Assembly (NCBI GenBank): GCA_041687255.1
Contig: JAWLCL010000018.1
Span: 1 to 64,000, forward strand
Source: Mariniphaga sp041687255
GTDB lineage: Bacteria; Bacteroidota; Bacteroidia; Bacteroidales; Prolixibacteraceae
Length of the DNA stretch: 64,000 nucleotides
Reading direction: 5' to 3'
Part shown: piece after piece, positions 53,108 to 61,550 of the stretch
Position numbering within the stretch: position 1 is the stretch's first letter
Layout of the letters: each line of letters starts with the position of its first letter
Notes under the pieces: model-generated
Databases searched by the model: none
Told to the model about the DNA's origin: nothing
The model's input: the letters and a program-made list of their open reading frames with translations, nothing else
Position numbers and translations under genes: made by a program

Positions 53108-54022
53108 ATGAAAGAAATTGCATTGGGGGCAGATATCGGAGGCAGTCACATTACCTGTCAGCTTTTCGATACAGAATTCAATTCGGCAATTAAATCCGCC
53201 AAAAGCAGAATAGCTGTAAACAGCCGGGCTTCGAAAAATGAAATAATTGACAGCTGGGTTTCAGCCATCATGGAAGCTTGCAAAAACCATCCCGTTTCGT
53301 CTCTTGCGGGCATTGGATTTGCCATGCCCGGACCCTTTGATTATGAAAAAGGAGTGGCCTGGTTTAAAGGAGTTCAGAAATTTGAAAGTTTATATGGCAT
53401 AAATATTCGGGAAGAAATTCAGCAAAAATTACATCTTGATGCCGGATTTCCGGTGAGGTTCCTCAATGATGCAACCTGTTTTGCCATTGGTGAAGCATGG
53501 ATGGGTGAAGCATCAAAATATAAACGAATAATTGCCCTTACAATGGGAACAGGATTCGGCACAACGTTTATTGAAAATGGTCTTCCTGTTGCCGGCAAAT
53601 ACGGAATTCCCGAAGATGGATTTCTGTACCATATCCCTTTTCAAAATTCAATTGCCGATGACTATTTTTCGACAAGGTGGTTCCTGAAAGAATATGAGAC
53701 AAATTCAGGTAAGCCTGCAGCTGGAGTCAAAGAGCTGTATGAGAGAACAAGCTTTGACCCCAAAGCAGCTGAATTATTCAAAGTTTTTGGAGAAAACCTG
53801 GGCAATTTTTTAGTCCCATGGGTAAAAACATTCAATGCCGATTGCCTGGTTTTTGGCGGAAACATCTCCAGAAGCTTTACACTGTTTGAAGAGCAAATTG
53901 GGAATGCATTTCTAAAAAATAGTTTACATCCAACTATCTATCAATCCAATATGGAAGAAGAAGCAGCATTGTTTGGCAGTGCAAAACTATGTGACAACAA
54001 TTTTTACTCAAAATTGGCATAA
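53108..54022 (+). CDS. ROK-family sugar kinase
   Basis: A 304-residue ROK protein, presumably a hexokinase for mannose, glucose or fructose released by the locus. The phosphate-binding start is ALGADIGGSHITCQLFD, the catalytic base is Asp121 in RFLNDATCFAIGEAW, and the ATP-site word is LTMGTGFGTTFIENG. The zinc-binding CxCGxxGCxE stretch found in most ROK kinases is absent: after the region corresponding to its His (PEDGFLYHIPFQN) there are no clustered cysteines. There is no helix-turn-helix, so it is not an NagC/XylR-type repressor. It lies between the long GH92 and the MFS carrier with 13- and 19-base gaps, so uptake and phosphorylation are co-expressed. Confidence 0.82.
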   Translation: MKEIALGADIGGSHITCQLFDTEFNSAIKSAKSRIAVNSRASKNEIIDSWVSAIMEACKNHPVSSLAGIGFAMPGPFDYEKGVAWFKGVQKFESLYGINIREEIQQKLHLDAGFPVRFLNDATCFAIGEAWMGEASKYKRIIALTMGTGFGTTFIENGLPVAGKYGIPEDGFLYHIPFQNSIADDYFSTRWFLKEYETNSGKPAAGVKELYERTSFDPKAAELFKVFGENLGNFLVPWVKTFNADCLVFGGNISRSFTLFEEQIGNAFLKNSLHPTIYQSNMEEEAALFGSAKLCDNNFYSKLA

Positions 54023-54041
54023 CCCATAAAACCATCTTAAT

Positions 54042-55196
54042 ATGAACACTAAAACACTATCCTACACTTTCATAGCCCCGGTACTGCTTAGTTTTTTTGT
54101 TATGAGTGCCTGCGATTTGGTAGGCATTGGCGTTGATAACGTAAAAGCCGATTTCGACTTAAACAATACTCTCTCTCAACTGATTCCCTTGGCTGTATTT
54201 GCCTGGTTTTTTTTGCTGTCGGTTCCCACCGGTATACTGCAGGATCGGATAGGGAAAAGAAACATGCTTAATATAGGTATTTTGCTCACTGCAGCTGGCC
54301 TCTTCCTGCCCTTTTTCTTTTATTCATTTTTAACCGTTATGGCAGGCTTTGCCCTTTTAGGAATTGGAAACACCATTATTCAGGTATCGGCAAACCCATT
54401 GCTCATCGATGTTGTTCCTGCGGAAAGAACATCCAGCTTTTTAAGTTTTTCACAGTTTGTAAAATCAGTGGGTTCAATGGTAGCTCCTTATCTTACCACC
54501 TATTTTGCAGTACGTTTTGGCGACTGGAAGCTTACCCTGTTGACGTTTGGCATTGTTTCCCTTATTTCCGCAGGATGGCTGCATTTCACTAAAATCACCG
54601 AATCGCTGGCCAGTGAAGAAAAAGCAACAATTAAGTCATGCCTGAAACTTTTAGGCGTAGGTTATGTAACATTAATGGTCCTGGGAATTTTTTTTGTGGT
54701 AGGTATCGATGTGGGCATCAATGCCACATCCGGTCAGTTTTTGCTCATAAAAATGGAAATGAGCAGTGAAGCAGCACAACAAGGCCGTAGCCTTTATTTC
54801 TTCGGAAAGATGCTTGGTACTTTTCTTGGGGCCTTGTTACTGGTGCGTATCTCTCCGGTTAAATTTCTGCTTGTTTCTTCTATAGCAACATTGCTTGCAA
54901 CAATACTTTTCATCTTCTCACCTTCACCAATATCCGCTTTGACCCTCATGTTTCTAATCGGACTGGCTGCTTCCAATATTTTCCCTCTAATTTTCACCCT
55001 TACTGTAAAAAAATATCCAACCCGTGCCAATGAAATTTCCGGGCTGATGATAATGGCGGTATCGGGAGGAGCAATAATACCCCCTATTGTAGGTGGCATT
55101 GCCGATCTCTTCAATATAACAGCGGGAATGTATGTTTTTGTTTTTTGCGCGTTATATTTGCTGCTCGTATCAATTTATTCCTTAAAGAAATTTTAA
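54042..55196 (+). CDS. MFS sugar transporter
   Basis: A 384-residue inner-membrane carrier with about 12 predicted helices. The N-terminal half has FFVMSACDLVGIGVDNVKADF and SVPTGILQDRIGKRNMLNIG (MFS loop 2-3 motif). GIGNTIIQVSANPLLIDVVP resembles the sugar:H+ symporter group that includes FucP/GlcP-like proteins. KYPTRANEISGLMIMAVSGGAIIPP in the C-terminal half is also typical of that group. By context it carries mannose, the end product of the mannosidases, into the cytoplasm for the isomerase and kinases. It ends one base before the next gene. The substrate is inferred only from neighbours. Confidence 0.82.
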   Translation: MNTKTLSYTFIAPVLLSFFVMSACDLVGIGVDNVKADFDLNNTLSQLIPLAVFAWFFLLSVPTGILQDRIGKRNMLNIGILLTAAGLFLPFFFYSFLTVMAGFALLGIGNTIIQVSANPLLIDVVPAERTSSFLSFSQFVKSVGSMVAPYLTTYFAVRFGDWKLTLLTFGIVSLISAGWLHFTKITESLASEEKATIKSCLKLLGVGYVTLMVLGIFFVVGIDVGINATSGQFLLIKMEMSSEAAQQGRSLYFFGKMLGTFLGALLLVRISPVKFLLVSSIATLLATILFIFSPSPISALTLMFLIGLAASNIFPLIFTLTVKKYPTRANEISGLMIMAVSGGAIIPPIVGGIADLFNITAGMYVFVFCALYLLLVSIYSLKKF

Positions 55197-55197
55197 A

Positions 55198-57579
55198 ATG
55201 CTAAAATCAGGACTTCTACTTTTATTTGTAACTCTTTTTTTTTCCTGCAGCACTCCTGATCAGGAAATATCAAACAATTTTAATCCGGTTCAATACGTAG
55301 ATCCCCAAATCGGCTCGGTACATGGCCGGTGGTTTTTTTACACTCCTGCGGCCTTGCCATTTGGGCTGGCCAAACTGGCTCCGCATACTAATTCTTATGA
55401 AAGCATAGGAAGCTGGCTTCCAGGAGGATACGACGACCGTCATTCTTCCATTGAGGGATTTGGTCATTTTCATGAATTCCAGATTGGCGGTGTGGTTGTA
55501 ATGCCCACTGTGGGCGAATTAAAAACTGTTCCCGGTACACTTGAAAACCCCGACGACGGCTACCGCTCACGATTCGACAAAGAGAATGAGCATTCTGAAC
55601 CAGGATATTATTCCGTACTGCTTTCGGACTACAACATCAAAGCAGAGATTACCGCTACCGAACGAGTGGGCTTTCACCGCTATACTTTTCCGCAATCGTC
55701 GGAAGCCAGGCTGATTTTTGACATTGGTCATAAACAGGGAGAAAGTAGTGATGTAATTGATGCTTATGCCAGACTGGTGAATAACAATGAGCTAGAAGGT
55801 TTCGTTGAAACATACCCGGAATATGCAAAATTTGGCGATCCGGGAAAACATGTTAAAATGTATTTTGTGGCACGGCTGAGTAAAACACCTGATGCCGTCG
55901 GAACCTTTGTCGATGAAAAGATTCAGCCGGATGCCAGTTCCACACAAGGGGTCCGGAATGGAATTTACCTGACTTTTAATACCGGGGAAAATGAAGTAGT
56001 GGAAATGCAGGTTGGCCTTTCTTACACCAGCCTCGAAAATGCCCGGTTAAACATGGAGACTGAGGCCAAAGGGAAAACCTTTGATGATGTTCATACGGCT
56101 GCCACTCAGCGATGGAATGAAATGCTGGGTCGTATTAGGGTGGAAGATGAAAATGAAGAGAATAAAACCAAATTTTATACCGGTCTGTACCATGCGCTGC
56201 TGGGTCGTGGTATTGCAAGCGACGTGAATGGTCAGTACAAACTGAATGGTAAAGGAACCGGGCAAATTCCTTTGGATGAAAATGGAATACCAAAATACAA
56301 TCACATCAATACCGATGGTATGTGGGGAGGGTTCTGGAACCTGAGCCAGCTTTGGGCAATGGCCTACCCCGAATACCTTAGCCAATACCTGCAATCGAAT
56401 ATCGATTTCTACAAGGAAACCGGATGGCTGCACGATGGCGCTGCGGCAGGGGTATTTACAAATGGTGTGCAAACCAATTTCCAGGGACTGCTTATTGCTG
56501 CTGCTTATAACAGTGGAATCAGGGGATTCGACTGGGAAACAGGATATGAAGCTGCTGTAAAAAATGAACTGGATTACAGGGGAAGAGATCTTGGAAACGG
56601 AAAGTACGATTTGCATTATTTCGTGAAACGGGGTTATGTACCTTACCAGGATACTATCATCTCCAATGGCTGGAGATTCAATTTCGGAGCATCCCACACC
56701 CTGGAGTATGCCTTCAGTTCCTATGCCGTAGCACAAATGGCAAAAAATTTGGGCAAAAAGGAGGATTACCAAAAACTGATGAAACAAGCAGGATACTGGA
56801 AGAATTTATTTGATGATGAAACCCGGTTCATTCGCCCTAAACTTCCCGATGGCAGTTTCATTCCAGCCTTTGATCCTATGAAAGCCTGGGATGGTTTTCA
56901 GGAAGGAAATGCTTATCAGTTTACATGGTTTGTACCACATGACGCTGCAGGGCTCATGGAAAAAATCGGGAAAGACCGGTTTAACAACCGCCTGGAAGAA
57001 ACCTTCACCGAAAGCCGCAAGTCCTTGTTTGGTGGAGGAAGGGAAGTTGACAGCTTTTCAGGAGTGCAAATGCTTTACAATCATGGAAACCAGCCCTGCC
57101 TGCACCAGTCGTGGCTGTTTAATTACTCCGGAAAGCCCTGGCTCACCCAGGAATGGACGCGTACCATCTGCGATGAGTTTTACGGCACTGAACCCCTGCA
57201 CGGCTACGGATTCGGACAGGATGAAGATCAGGGGCAGCTGGGAGCCTGGTTTGTTATGGCAGCATTGGGACTGTTCGATGTGCAGGGGCATGCCGCCGCA
57301 GAACCTACCCTACAGTTTGGCAGTCCGTTATTTAAGAAGATAACCGTTCAGCTCTCTGATGACCCCGCGCATAAGCTTGTTATTCAGGCATCCAACAACG
57401 AACCTGAAAACGTTTACGTTAAAAGCCTGACCTTTAACAATGAACCATTGGAAAAGTGCTGGATAAACCGGGCAGAACTGATGAAAGGAGGCATTCTTTC
57501 TTTTGAAATGGATACAGTTCCAAACGAAAATTGGGGAATTACATCTCCGCCCCCATCAATGAGCGATGCGATGAAGTAA
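55198..57579 (+). CDS. GH92 alpha-mannosidase lipoprotein (sixth)
   Basis: A 793-residue GH92 enzyme with a lipoprotein signal (LFFSCSTPDQE, Cys17). N-terminal part: VQYVDPQIGSVHGRWFFYTPAALPFGLAKLAPH and GFGHFHEFQIGGVVVMP. The general acid Glu569 lies in QEGNAYQFTWFVPHD. The base pair Asp675/Asp677 is in FGQDEDQGQLGAWF, where the usual Gly before the first Asp is Gln. With the first GH92 it is one of two lipid-anchored copies; the other four are soluble exported proteins. It begins one base after the MFS stop, so it is translationally coupled to the transporter, and a PPSMSD tail closes it. Confidence 0.92.
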   Translation: MLKSGLLLLFVTLFFSCSTPDQEISNNFNPVQYVDPQIGSVHGRWFFYTPAALPFGLAKLAPHTNSYESIGSWLPGGYDDRHSSIEGFGHFHEFQIGGVVVMPTVGELKTVPGTLENPDDGYRSRFDKENEHSEPGYYSVLLSDYNIKAEITATERVGFHRYTFPQSSEARLIFDIGHKQGESSDVIDAYARLVNNNELEGFVETYPEYAKFGDPGKHVKMYFVARLSKTPDAVGTFVDEKIQPDASSTQGVRNGIYLTFNTGENEVVEMQVGLSYTSLENARLNMETEAKGKTFDDVHTAATQRWNEMLGRIRVEDENEENKTKFYTGLYHALLGRGIASDVNGQYKLNGKGTGQIPLDENGIPKYNHINTDGMWGGFWNLSQLWAMAYPEYLSQYLQSNIDFYKETGWLHDGAAAGVFTNGVQTNFQGLLIAAAYNSGIRGFDWETGYEAAVKNELDYRGRDLGNGKYDLHYFVKRGYVPYQDTIISNGWRFNFGASHTLEYAFSSYAVAQMAKNLGKKEDYQKLMKQAGYWKNLFDDETRFIRPKLPDGSFIPAFDPMKAWDGFQEGNAYQFTWFVPHDAAGLMEKIGKDRFNNRLEETFTESRKSLFGGGREVDSFSGVQMLYNHGNQPCLHQSWLFNYSGKPWLTQEWTRTICDEFYGTEPLHGYGFGQDEDQGQLGAWFVMAALGLFDVQGHAAAEPTLQFGSPLFKKITVQLSDDPAHKLVIQASNNEPENVYVKSLTFNNEPLEKCWINRAELMKGGILSFEMDTVPNENWGITSPPPSMSDAMK

Positions 57580-57642
57580 ATCAGAAGCAGCAATACTGCT
57601 CTTTGTGCTGTAAAGCGGATTTTATAAACCAGAATCAATTCA

Positions 57643-60264
57643 ATGAAGGTAGTAAAAACATTAGTAATCCTTTTTCTTCTTGCCCACACAACTCATGTCT
57701 TTTCCCAAAACCGGGAAATAATGCTGCACGATGAATGGCAAGCCAAACGTGCAGGTGAAATCCCGGTTGACGGCACGGTAATATCATCTGTTGACTTTGA
57801 ACCAACCGGATGGATGAAAGCCGTCGTTCCGGGCACAGTTTTAACAACCCTTCTTCATAATGGAGTGTTCCCTGATCCGTTTATCGGAATGAACAATGAA
57901 TTGATTCCTGACATCTACAATACTGGTGCAGAATTTTACACCTATTGGTTCCGCAAGGAGTTTACCGTACCCGAATTACAACCCGATCAGCAGGTGTGGC
58001 TAAAGTTCAGAGGGATTAATTATTCTGCCGATGTTTTCATGAATGGACATCGCATCAGCCACGATACCCATAAGGGAATGTTCCTGAGGCAAAAATACCG
58101 GATTACTCCATATCTGAATTCAAATGAACCAAACATTATTGCCGTAATTGTGCATCCTCCCGATCCTGTGGGCGAAGCCAACGGCGGACAAGGCGGCGAT
58201 GGCACCATAGCACGGTCGGTAACCCAGCAGTGCACACCCGGCTGGGATTGGGTTTGCCCTGTCCGGGATCGAAATACCGGAATCTGGGACCAGGTTTCAC
58301 TGGAAATAACCGGAGCAGTTGATCTGCGCCACCCCTTTGTAAAAACCCGGGTGCCTGGTGAACGTCTTCCCGGCATCAAACAGCAGCCGGCATTTATTGA
58401 TATATCCGCAGAACTGGTCAATACCACCGACGAAGTTCAAAAAGGAACACTTACTACCGAGATTGAAGGCAGAAAATTTAATCTGCCGGTAATAATTGAA
58501 CCGAACGATGTGCTGAATGTTTCCTTACCGGAAATTAAAATCGAAAACCCAAGGCTCTGGTGGCCAAATGGTATGGGCCCGGCCAACCTTTATGATCTGC
58601 AGTTGCAGTTTGAACAAAACGGAGCGGTAACCGATGCCGATGCCTTCCGGTTTGGCATTCGCGAAAACAGTACTCTGTTCGATGAAAAAACAGGTGCCCG
58701 TGTATTCCTTGTGAATGGTCAAAAAATATTTATAAAAGGTGGAAACTGGATTTCTTCCGACCTCCTGCTGCGCCATTCACCCGAACGGTATGAGGCAGAA
58801 GTGCGTATGCATGCAGATATGAACATGAATATGATACGCATCTGGGGTGGCTCCATAACCGAACGCCCTGAATTTTATGAAGCCTGCGATAAGCATGGAA
58901 TGCTGGTATGGCAGGACTTATGGGTAACGGGCGATTGCAACGGCCGTTGGTTCGACCCCCGTAAAAAAGAGTCGCAGGCACGGCGACAGGCCTATCCCGA
59001 CAACCATTCCCTGTTTATTAATTCGGTTATCGACCAGGTGAAAATGCTGCGTAACCATCCAAGCCTCTACATGTGGTGCGGTGGAAATGAATTTCCGCCA
59101 CCGGAGAACATCAATGAACAACTCGCCGATGAGATTTTTCCTAAATACGATGGTACACGCTACTATCTGAATGAATCAACCTCGTCCGATCTTGCCCGCA
59201 ATACCATCGGTGGCCCCGGCGATGGCCCATACGGCATCCAAAATCCTGCACGGTTCTTCAATACTCCCTCCTACCCTTTCAATCCGGAAATCGGCTCCAT
59301 AGGAATGCCCAATGTGGAAACAATGCGCAGGATGATGAATGAAAAGGATTTGGAACCTCCCGTTAACGATCGCCCAAACCGCGTGTGGCAATATCATAAG
59401 TACATCGGATACGGCCAAACCATTGAGAATTTTGGAGAGATTAAGGGCATCGACGATTTCTGCAAAAAGGCGCAGGTGGTAAATTATGAACAATACCGCG
59501 CCCTCCAGGAAGGATTCAATGCAGGAATGTGGAACATGTATACCGGAATGCTGGTGTGGAAAAACCAAAATCCCTGGACTTCCCTTCGAGGGCAGTTCTA
59601 CGACATCTTTCTCGACCAGACAGGTGGCTTTTACGGCTATATGCAAGGAGCAAAACCACTCCATATCCAGCTAAACCTGAACGATTCATCCATATGTGTG
59701 GTAAACCAGACACTTTTTGATGCCGGAAACTTCACTGCTGAAGCTCATCTTTTCGATTTGAAGGGAAACCTGTTGAACCAACAGAAATTTGAGGTGCAGG
59801 CAACAGCAAACTCAACGGAAATTACAGGAAAAGCTGACGTTTCCAAAAGACCGGAAGGGTTATATTTCTTGAGATTACTTCTGAAAAACAACACGGGTGA
59901 AACAGTGGATGAAAACCTTTACTGGCTTACCAACAGCCCTGAAGATTTGCAAGACCTGGAAGAGTTAAATCCTGCATCAATTCAAATGAATACAGGCAAA
60001 GATAAGGAAGGTGCACATATGCTGACGTTAAAAAATGAAGGACAGGAAACGGCATTCTTTATTCGCTTAAAAGTAGTGAATGAAGAAAGTAGTGAACTGG
60101 TGTTGCCGGTATTTTTTGAAGACAACTACATCACTTTGTTTCCCGGAGAACAGCGAAAACTTAACATTGACACAACCCTCCATTTCAAAAATAGCAAATC
60201 CGGAAACCTGATACTTCAGGCAGAACCATTTAATGGCGGCATAATAAGCTTACCAATAAATTGA
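57643..60264 (+). CDS. GH2 beta-mannosidase/exo-glucosaminidase-like enzyme
   Basis: An 873-residue exported GH2 enzyme (signal peptide ending FSQN). N-terminal jelly roll: VPGTVLTTLLHNGVFPDPFIGMN, FYTYWFRKEF. This wording is shared by plant-type mannosylglycoprotein endo-beta-mannosidases and by exo-beta-glucosaminidases. QQCTPGWDWVCPVRDRNTGIWDQV follows. In the barrel, acid/base Glu483 is in MWCGGNEFPPPEN and the probable nucleophile Glu549 in PEIGSIGMPNVETMRR. The C-terminal 250 residues are Ig-like beta domains. In an alpha-mannosidase locus, attack on the Man-beta-1,4-GlcNAc bond of an N-glycan core is the most natural role. Chitosan-type glucosaminidase activity is the alternative. It follows the sixth GH92 by 63 bases and is last of the dense run. 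Confidence 0.82.
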   Translation: MKVVKTLVILFLLAHTTHVFSQNREIMLHDEWQAKRAGEIPVDGTVISSVDFEPTGWMKAVVPGTVLTTLLHNGVFPDPFIGMNNELIPDIYNTGAEFYTYWFRKEFTVPELQPDQQVWLKFRGINYSADVFMNGHRISHDTHKGMFLRQKYRITPYLNSNEPNIIAVIVHPPDPVGEANGGQGGDGTIARSVTQQCTPGWDWVCPVRDRNTGIWDQVSLEITGAVDLRHPFVKTRVPGERLPGIKQQPAFIDISAELVNTTDEVQKGTLTTEIEGRKFNLPVIIEPNDVLNVSLPEIKIENPRLWWPNGMGPANLYDLQLQFEQNGAVTDADAFRFGIRENSTLFDEKTGARVFLVNGQKIFIKGGNWISSDLLLRHSPERYEAEVRMHADMNMNMIRIWGGSITERPEFYEACDKHGMLVWQDLWVTGDCNGRWFDPRKKESQARRQAYPDNHSLFINSVIDQVKMLRNHPSLYMWCGGNEFPPPENINEQLADEIFPKYDGTRYYLNESTSSDLARNTIGGPGDGPYGIQNPARFFNTPSYPFNPEIGSIGMPNVETMRRMMNEKDLEPPVNDRPNRVWQYHKYIGYGQTIENFGEIKGIDDFCKKAQVVNYEQYRALQEGFNAGMWNMYTGMLVWKNQNPWTSLRGQFYDIFLDQTGGFYGYMQGAKPLHIQLNLNDSSICVVNQTLFDAGNFTAEAHLFDLKGNLLNQQKFEVQATANSTEITGKADVSKRPEGLYFLRLLLKNNTGETVDENLYWLTNSPEDLQDLEELNPASIQMNTGKDKEGAHMLTLKNEGQETAFFIRLKVVNEESSELVLPVFFEDNYITLFPGEQRKLNIDTTLHFKNSKSGNLILQAEPFNGGIISLPIN

Positions 60265-60460
60265 AAAAAGAATGGATTATCAGCATAAAATGAAATTCAT
60301 TTGCCCAAAAATGCTTTTCAACAAGTAAGCAGGTAATCTGCAACTAATTTTTTCGGATAAAAATTAAAAACAAATAATTTTCAGACATTTGATATTGACA
60401 TTAAAAAAAAGGATTTAAACAAAGGGTAAGGATTAATCCGTATAGAGATGAACCGTTCAG

Positions 60461-60483
60461 ACACTTTATCTGTTGAAAAGTGT
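60461..60483. promoter_or_regulatory. Inverted repeat before the YhcH lipoprotein gene
   Basis: Seven-base arms (acacttt 60461-60467, aaagtgt 60477-60483) with a 9-base spacer, ending 20 bases before the start codon. It could be an operator or a small leader hairpin. The rest of the 239-base gap from 60265 shows no gene and no clear TAnnTTTG promoter. Confidence 0.3.
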
Positions 60484-60503
60484 AAACCATAAATAATAAA
60501 GAA

Positions 60504-61151
60504 ATGAAGGTTCAAACATTACTCATACTTGCAATTTCGATTATAATGGCAGCATGCAACAATAAAAGAAGTGACTCACCTGCCGAATGGACCGAGCAGG
60601 AAATCACCGAGTGGTTTTCGGAAGGTGAATGGAAACATGGTTTTGAAGTCACCCCCGATGAATCCGTTAATCAGGGAGAAATGGCAATTCGTTACTACAG
60701 GGACCAGGAATTATGGGAAAAAGCCTTTACGTTCCTTGCCGAAGAGAACCTGGAGGAACTCGATACAGGACGTCATGATATTGAGGGGTCCGATGTATAT
60801 GTGATGGTAAATGAGTACTTACCCAAAGAACAGGATTCTGTGCAGTTTGAGGCGCACAGGGAGTATGCCGACATACAATATGTAGTTTCGGGGCAGGAAC
60901 AGATAAGCATAGTTCCCATCGATGAAACTGTGGTTACCGAAGCATACGATGATGAAAAAGATGTCATGTTTTTATCGGCAATCGATGCAGTCGACCGGGT
61001 AGCTTCTCCCGATAAGTTCTTCGTGTTCTTCCCAAATGATGCCCACAGGCCTTCTGTAAGAGTAAACCCCAACGACAGTGCTCAGGTCAAAAAGATTGTG
61101 GTAAAAGTTAAACTGAATGGTGTTCCTATGGAACAGGAACCGCAACCTTGA
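60504..61151 (+). CDS. YhcH/YjgK/YiaL (DUF386) family lipoprotein
   Basis: A 215-residue protein with a lipoprotein signal (IIMAACNNK, Cys17) followed by a DUF386 cupin-like domain. Family words are the YVMVNEYLPKEQDSVQFEAHREYADIQYVVSGQEQI region (metal-site His and the HxxYxDI motif) and FFVFFPNDAHRPSVRV near the end. Most family members, such as E. coli YhcH/NanQ (a sialic acid anomerase) and the EbgC-like subunit, are cytoplasmic. This one is exported and lipid-anchored with an extra segment of about 50 residues before the domain. By analogy it may accelerate anomer conversion of a released sugar in the periplasm. It follows the last GH2 gene by 239 bases and is the likely end of the locus. 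Confidence 0.8.
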   Translation: MKVQTLLILAISIIMAACNNKRSDSPAEWTEQEITEWFSEGEWKHGFEVTPDESVNQGEMAIRYYRDQELWEKAFTFLAEENLEELDTGRHDIEGSDVYVMVNEYLPKEQDSVQFEAHREYADIQYVVSGQEQISIVPIDETVVTEAYDDEKDVMFLSAIDAVDRVASPDKFFVFFPNDAHRPSVRVNPNDSAQVKKIVVKVKLNGVPMEQEPQP

Positions 61152-61200
61152 CATTCTCCTGCCTCTCCATGTAATTTTAAAAAAATTATATAAGAAAAAA

Positions 61201-61220
61201 GGGCAGCTCATCAGCTGCCC
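61201..61220 (-). terminator. Perfect hairpin with T-run on the minus strand
   Basis: An 8-bp stem (gggcagct 61201-61208 with agctgccc 61213-61220) and a 4-base loop. On the minus strand it is followed by six T (61195-61200), the shape of an intrinsic terminator; on the plus strand the tail is only tcaaaa. No minus-strand gene is recognised to its right, so it may still serve the plus-strand YhcH gene inefficiently. Confidence 0.5.
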
Positions 61221-61247
61221 TCAAAATGTTAACCCCCAAACACACAA

Positions 61248-61266
61248 GCAATACAGAACGTATTGC
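61248..61266. repeat. Short perfect inverted repeat
   Basis: Seven-base arms (gcaatac 61248-61254, gtattgc 61260-61266) around a 5-base loop. With the hairpin 28 bases to the left it makes a tandem of two stems between genes. Function unknown. Confidence 0.4.
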
Positions 61267-61508
61267 GCTTCAAAACTAGTTAAATATTTTAAAAAGAATT
61301 GATTTGATAGAAAAAATATACAAATTCATTCTTTTTTAGAACGATTAAAAATAAGTATTGCTTCATTTAACTATTTCAACGGACTTCAATATGCTCCTGG
61401 AATGAATTATCGAAACAATTTGTAATTTAACCGGTCGATATAATTTGGTATCGATTTTTGAAATGCATATTTGTAAACAGATAATGTTTAAAATGCCCTT
61501 GGGCAGCA

Positions 61509-61547
61509 ATATGTGTTGTTTTTTTTCTGTGGACAAAGTACACATAT
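61509..61547. promoter_or_regulatory. Inverted repeat flanking the LytTR gene promoter region
   Basis: Perfect 8-base arms ATATGTGT (61509-61516) and ACACATAT (61540-61547), separated by 23 bases, ending 3 bases before the start codon at 61551. Such spaced repeats suit binding of a dimeric LytTR-type regulator, or an RNA hairpin that hides the start. No experimental basis. Confidence 0.35.
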
Positions 61548-61550
61548 ATT

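Larger units (their letters stand above)
61152..61550. other. Gene-free interval between the YhcH lipoprotein and the LytTR regulator
   Basis: No gene is supported. It contains two perfect short hairpins (61201-61220 and 61248-61266), an AT-rich stretch, and an inverted repeat (61509-61547) next to the LytTR start. A 60-codon minus-strand frame at 61363-61545 has no protein-like features. Confidence 0.6.

Noticed and set aside
56047..56787. 246-codon minus-strand frame inside the sixth GH92
   Set aside because: Longest shadow frame in the window, but entirely antisense to a GH92 with intact catalytic motifs and with no domain of its own.
61363..61545. 60-codon minus-strand frame before the LytTR gene
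   Set aside because: No motif and an AT-rich composition; kept only as part of the discussion of a possible non-coding transcript.
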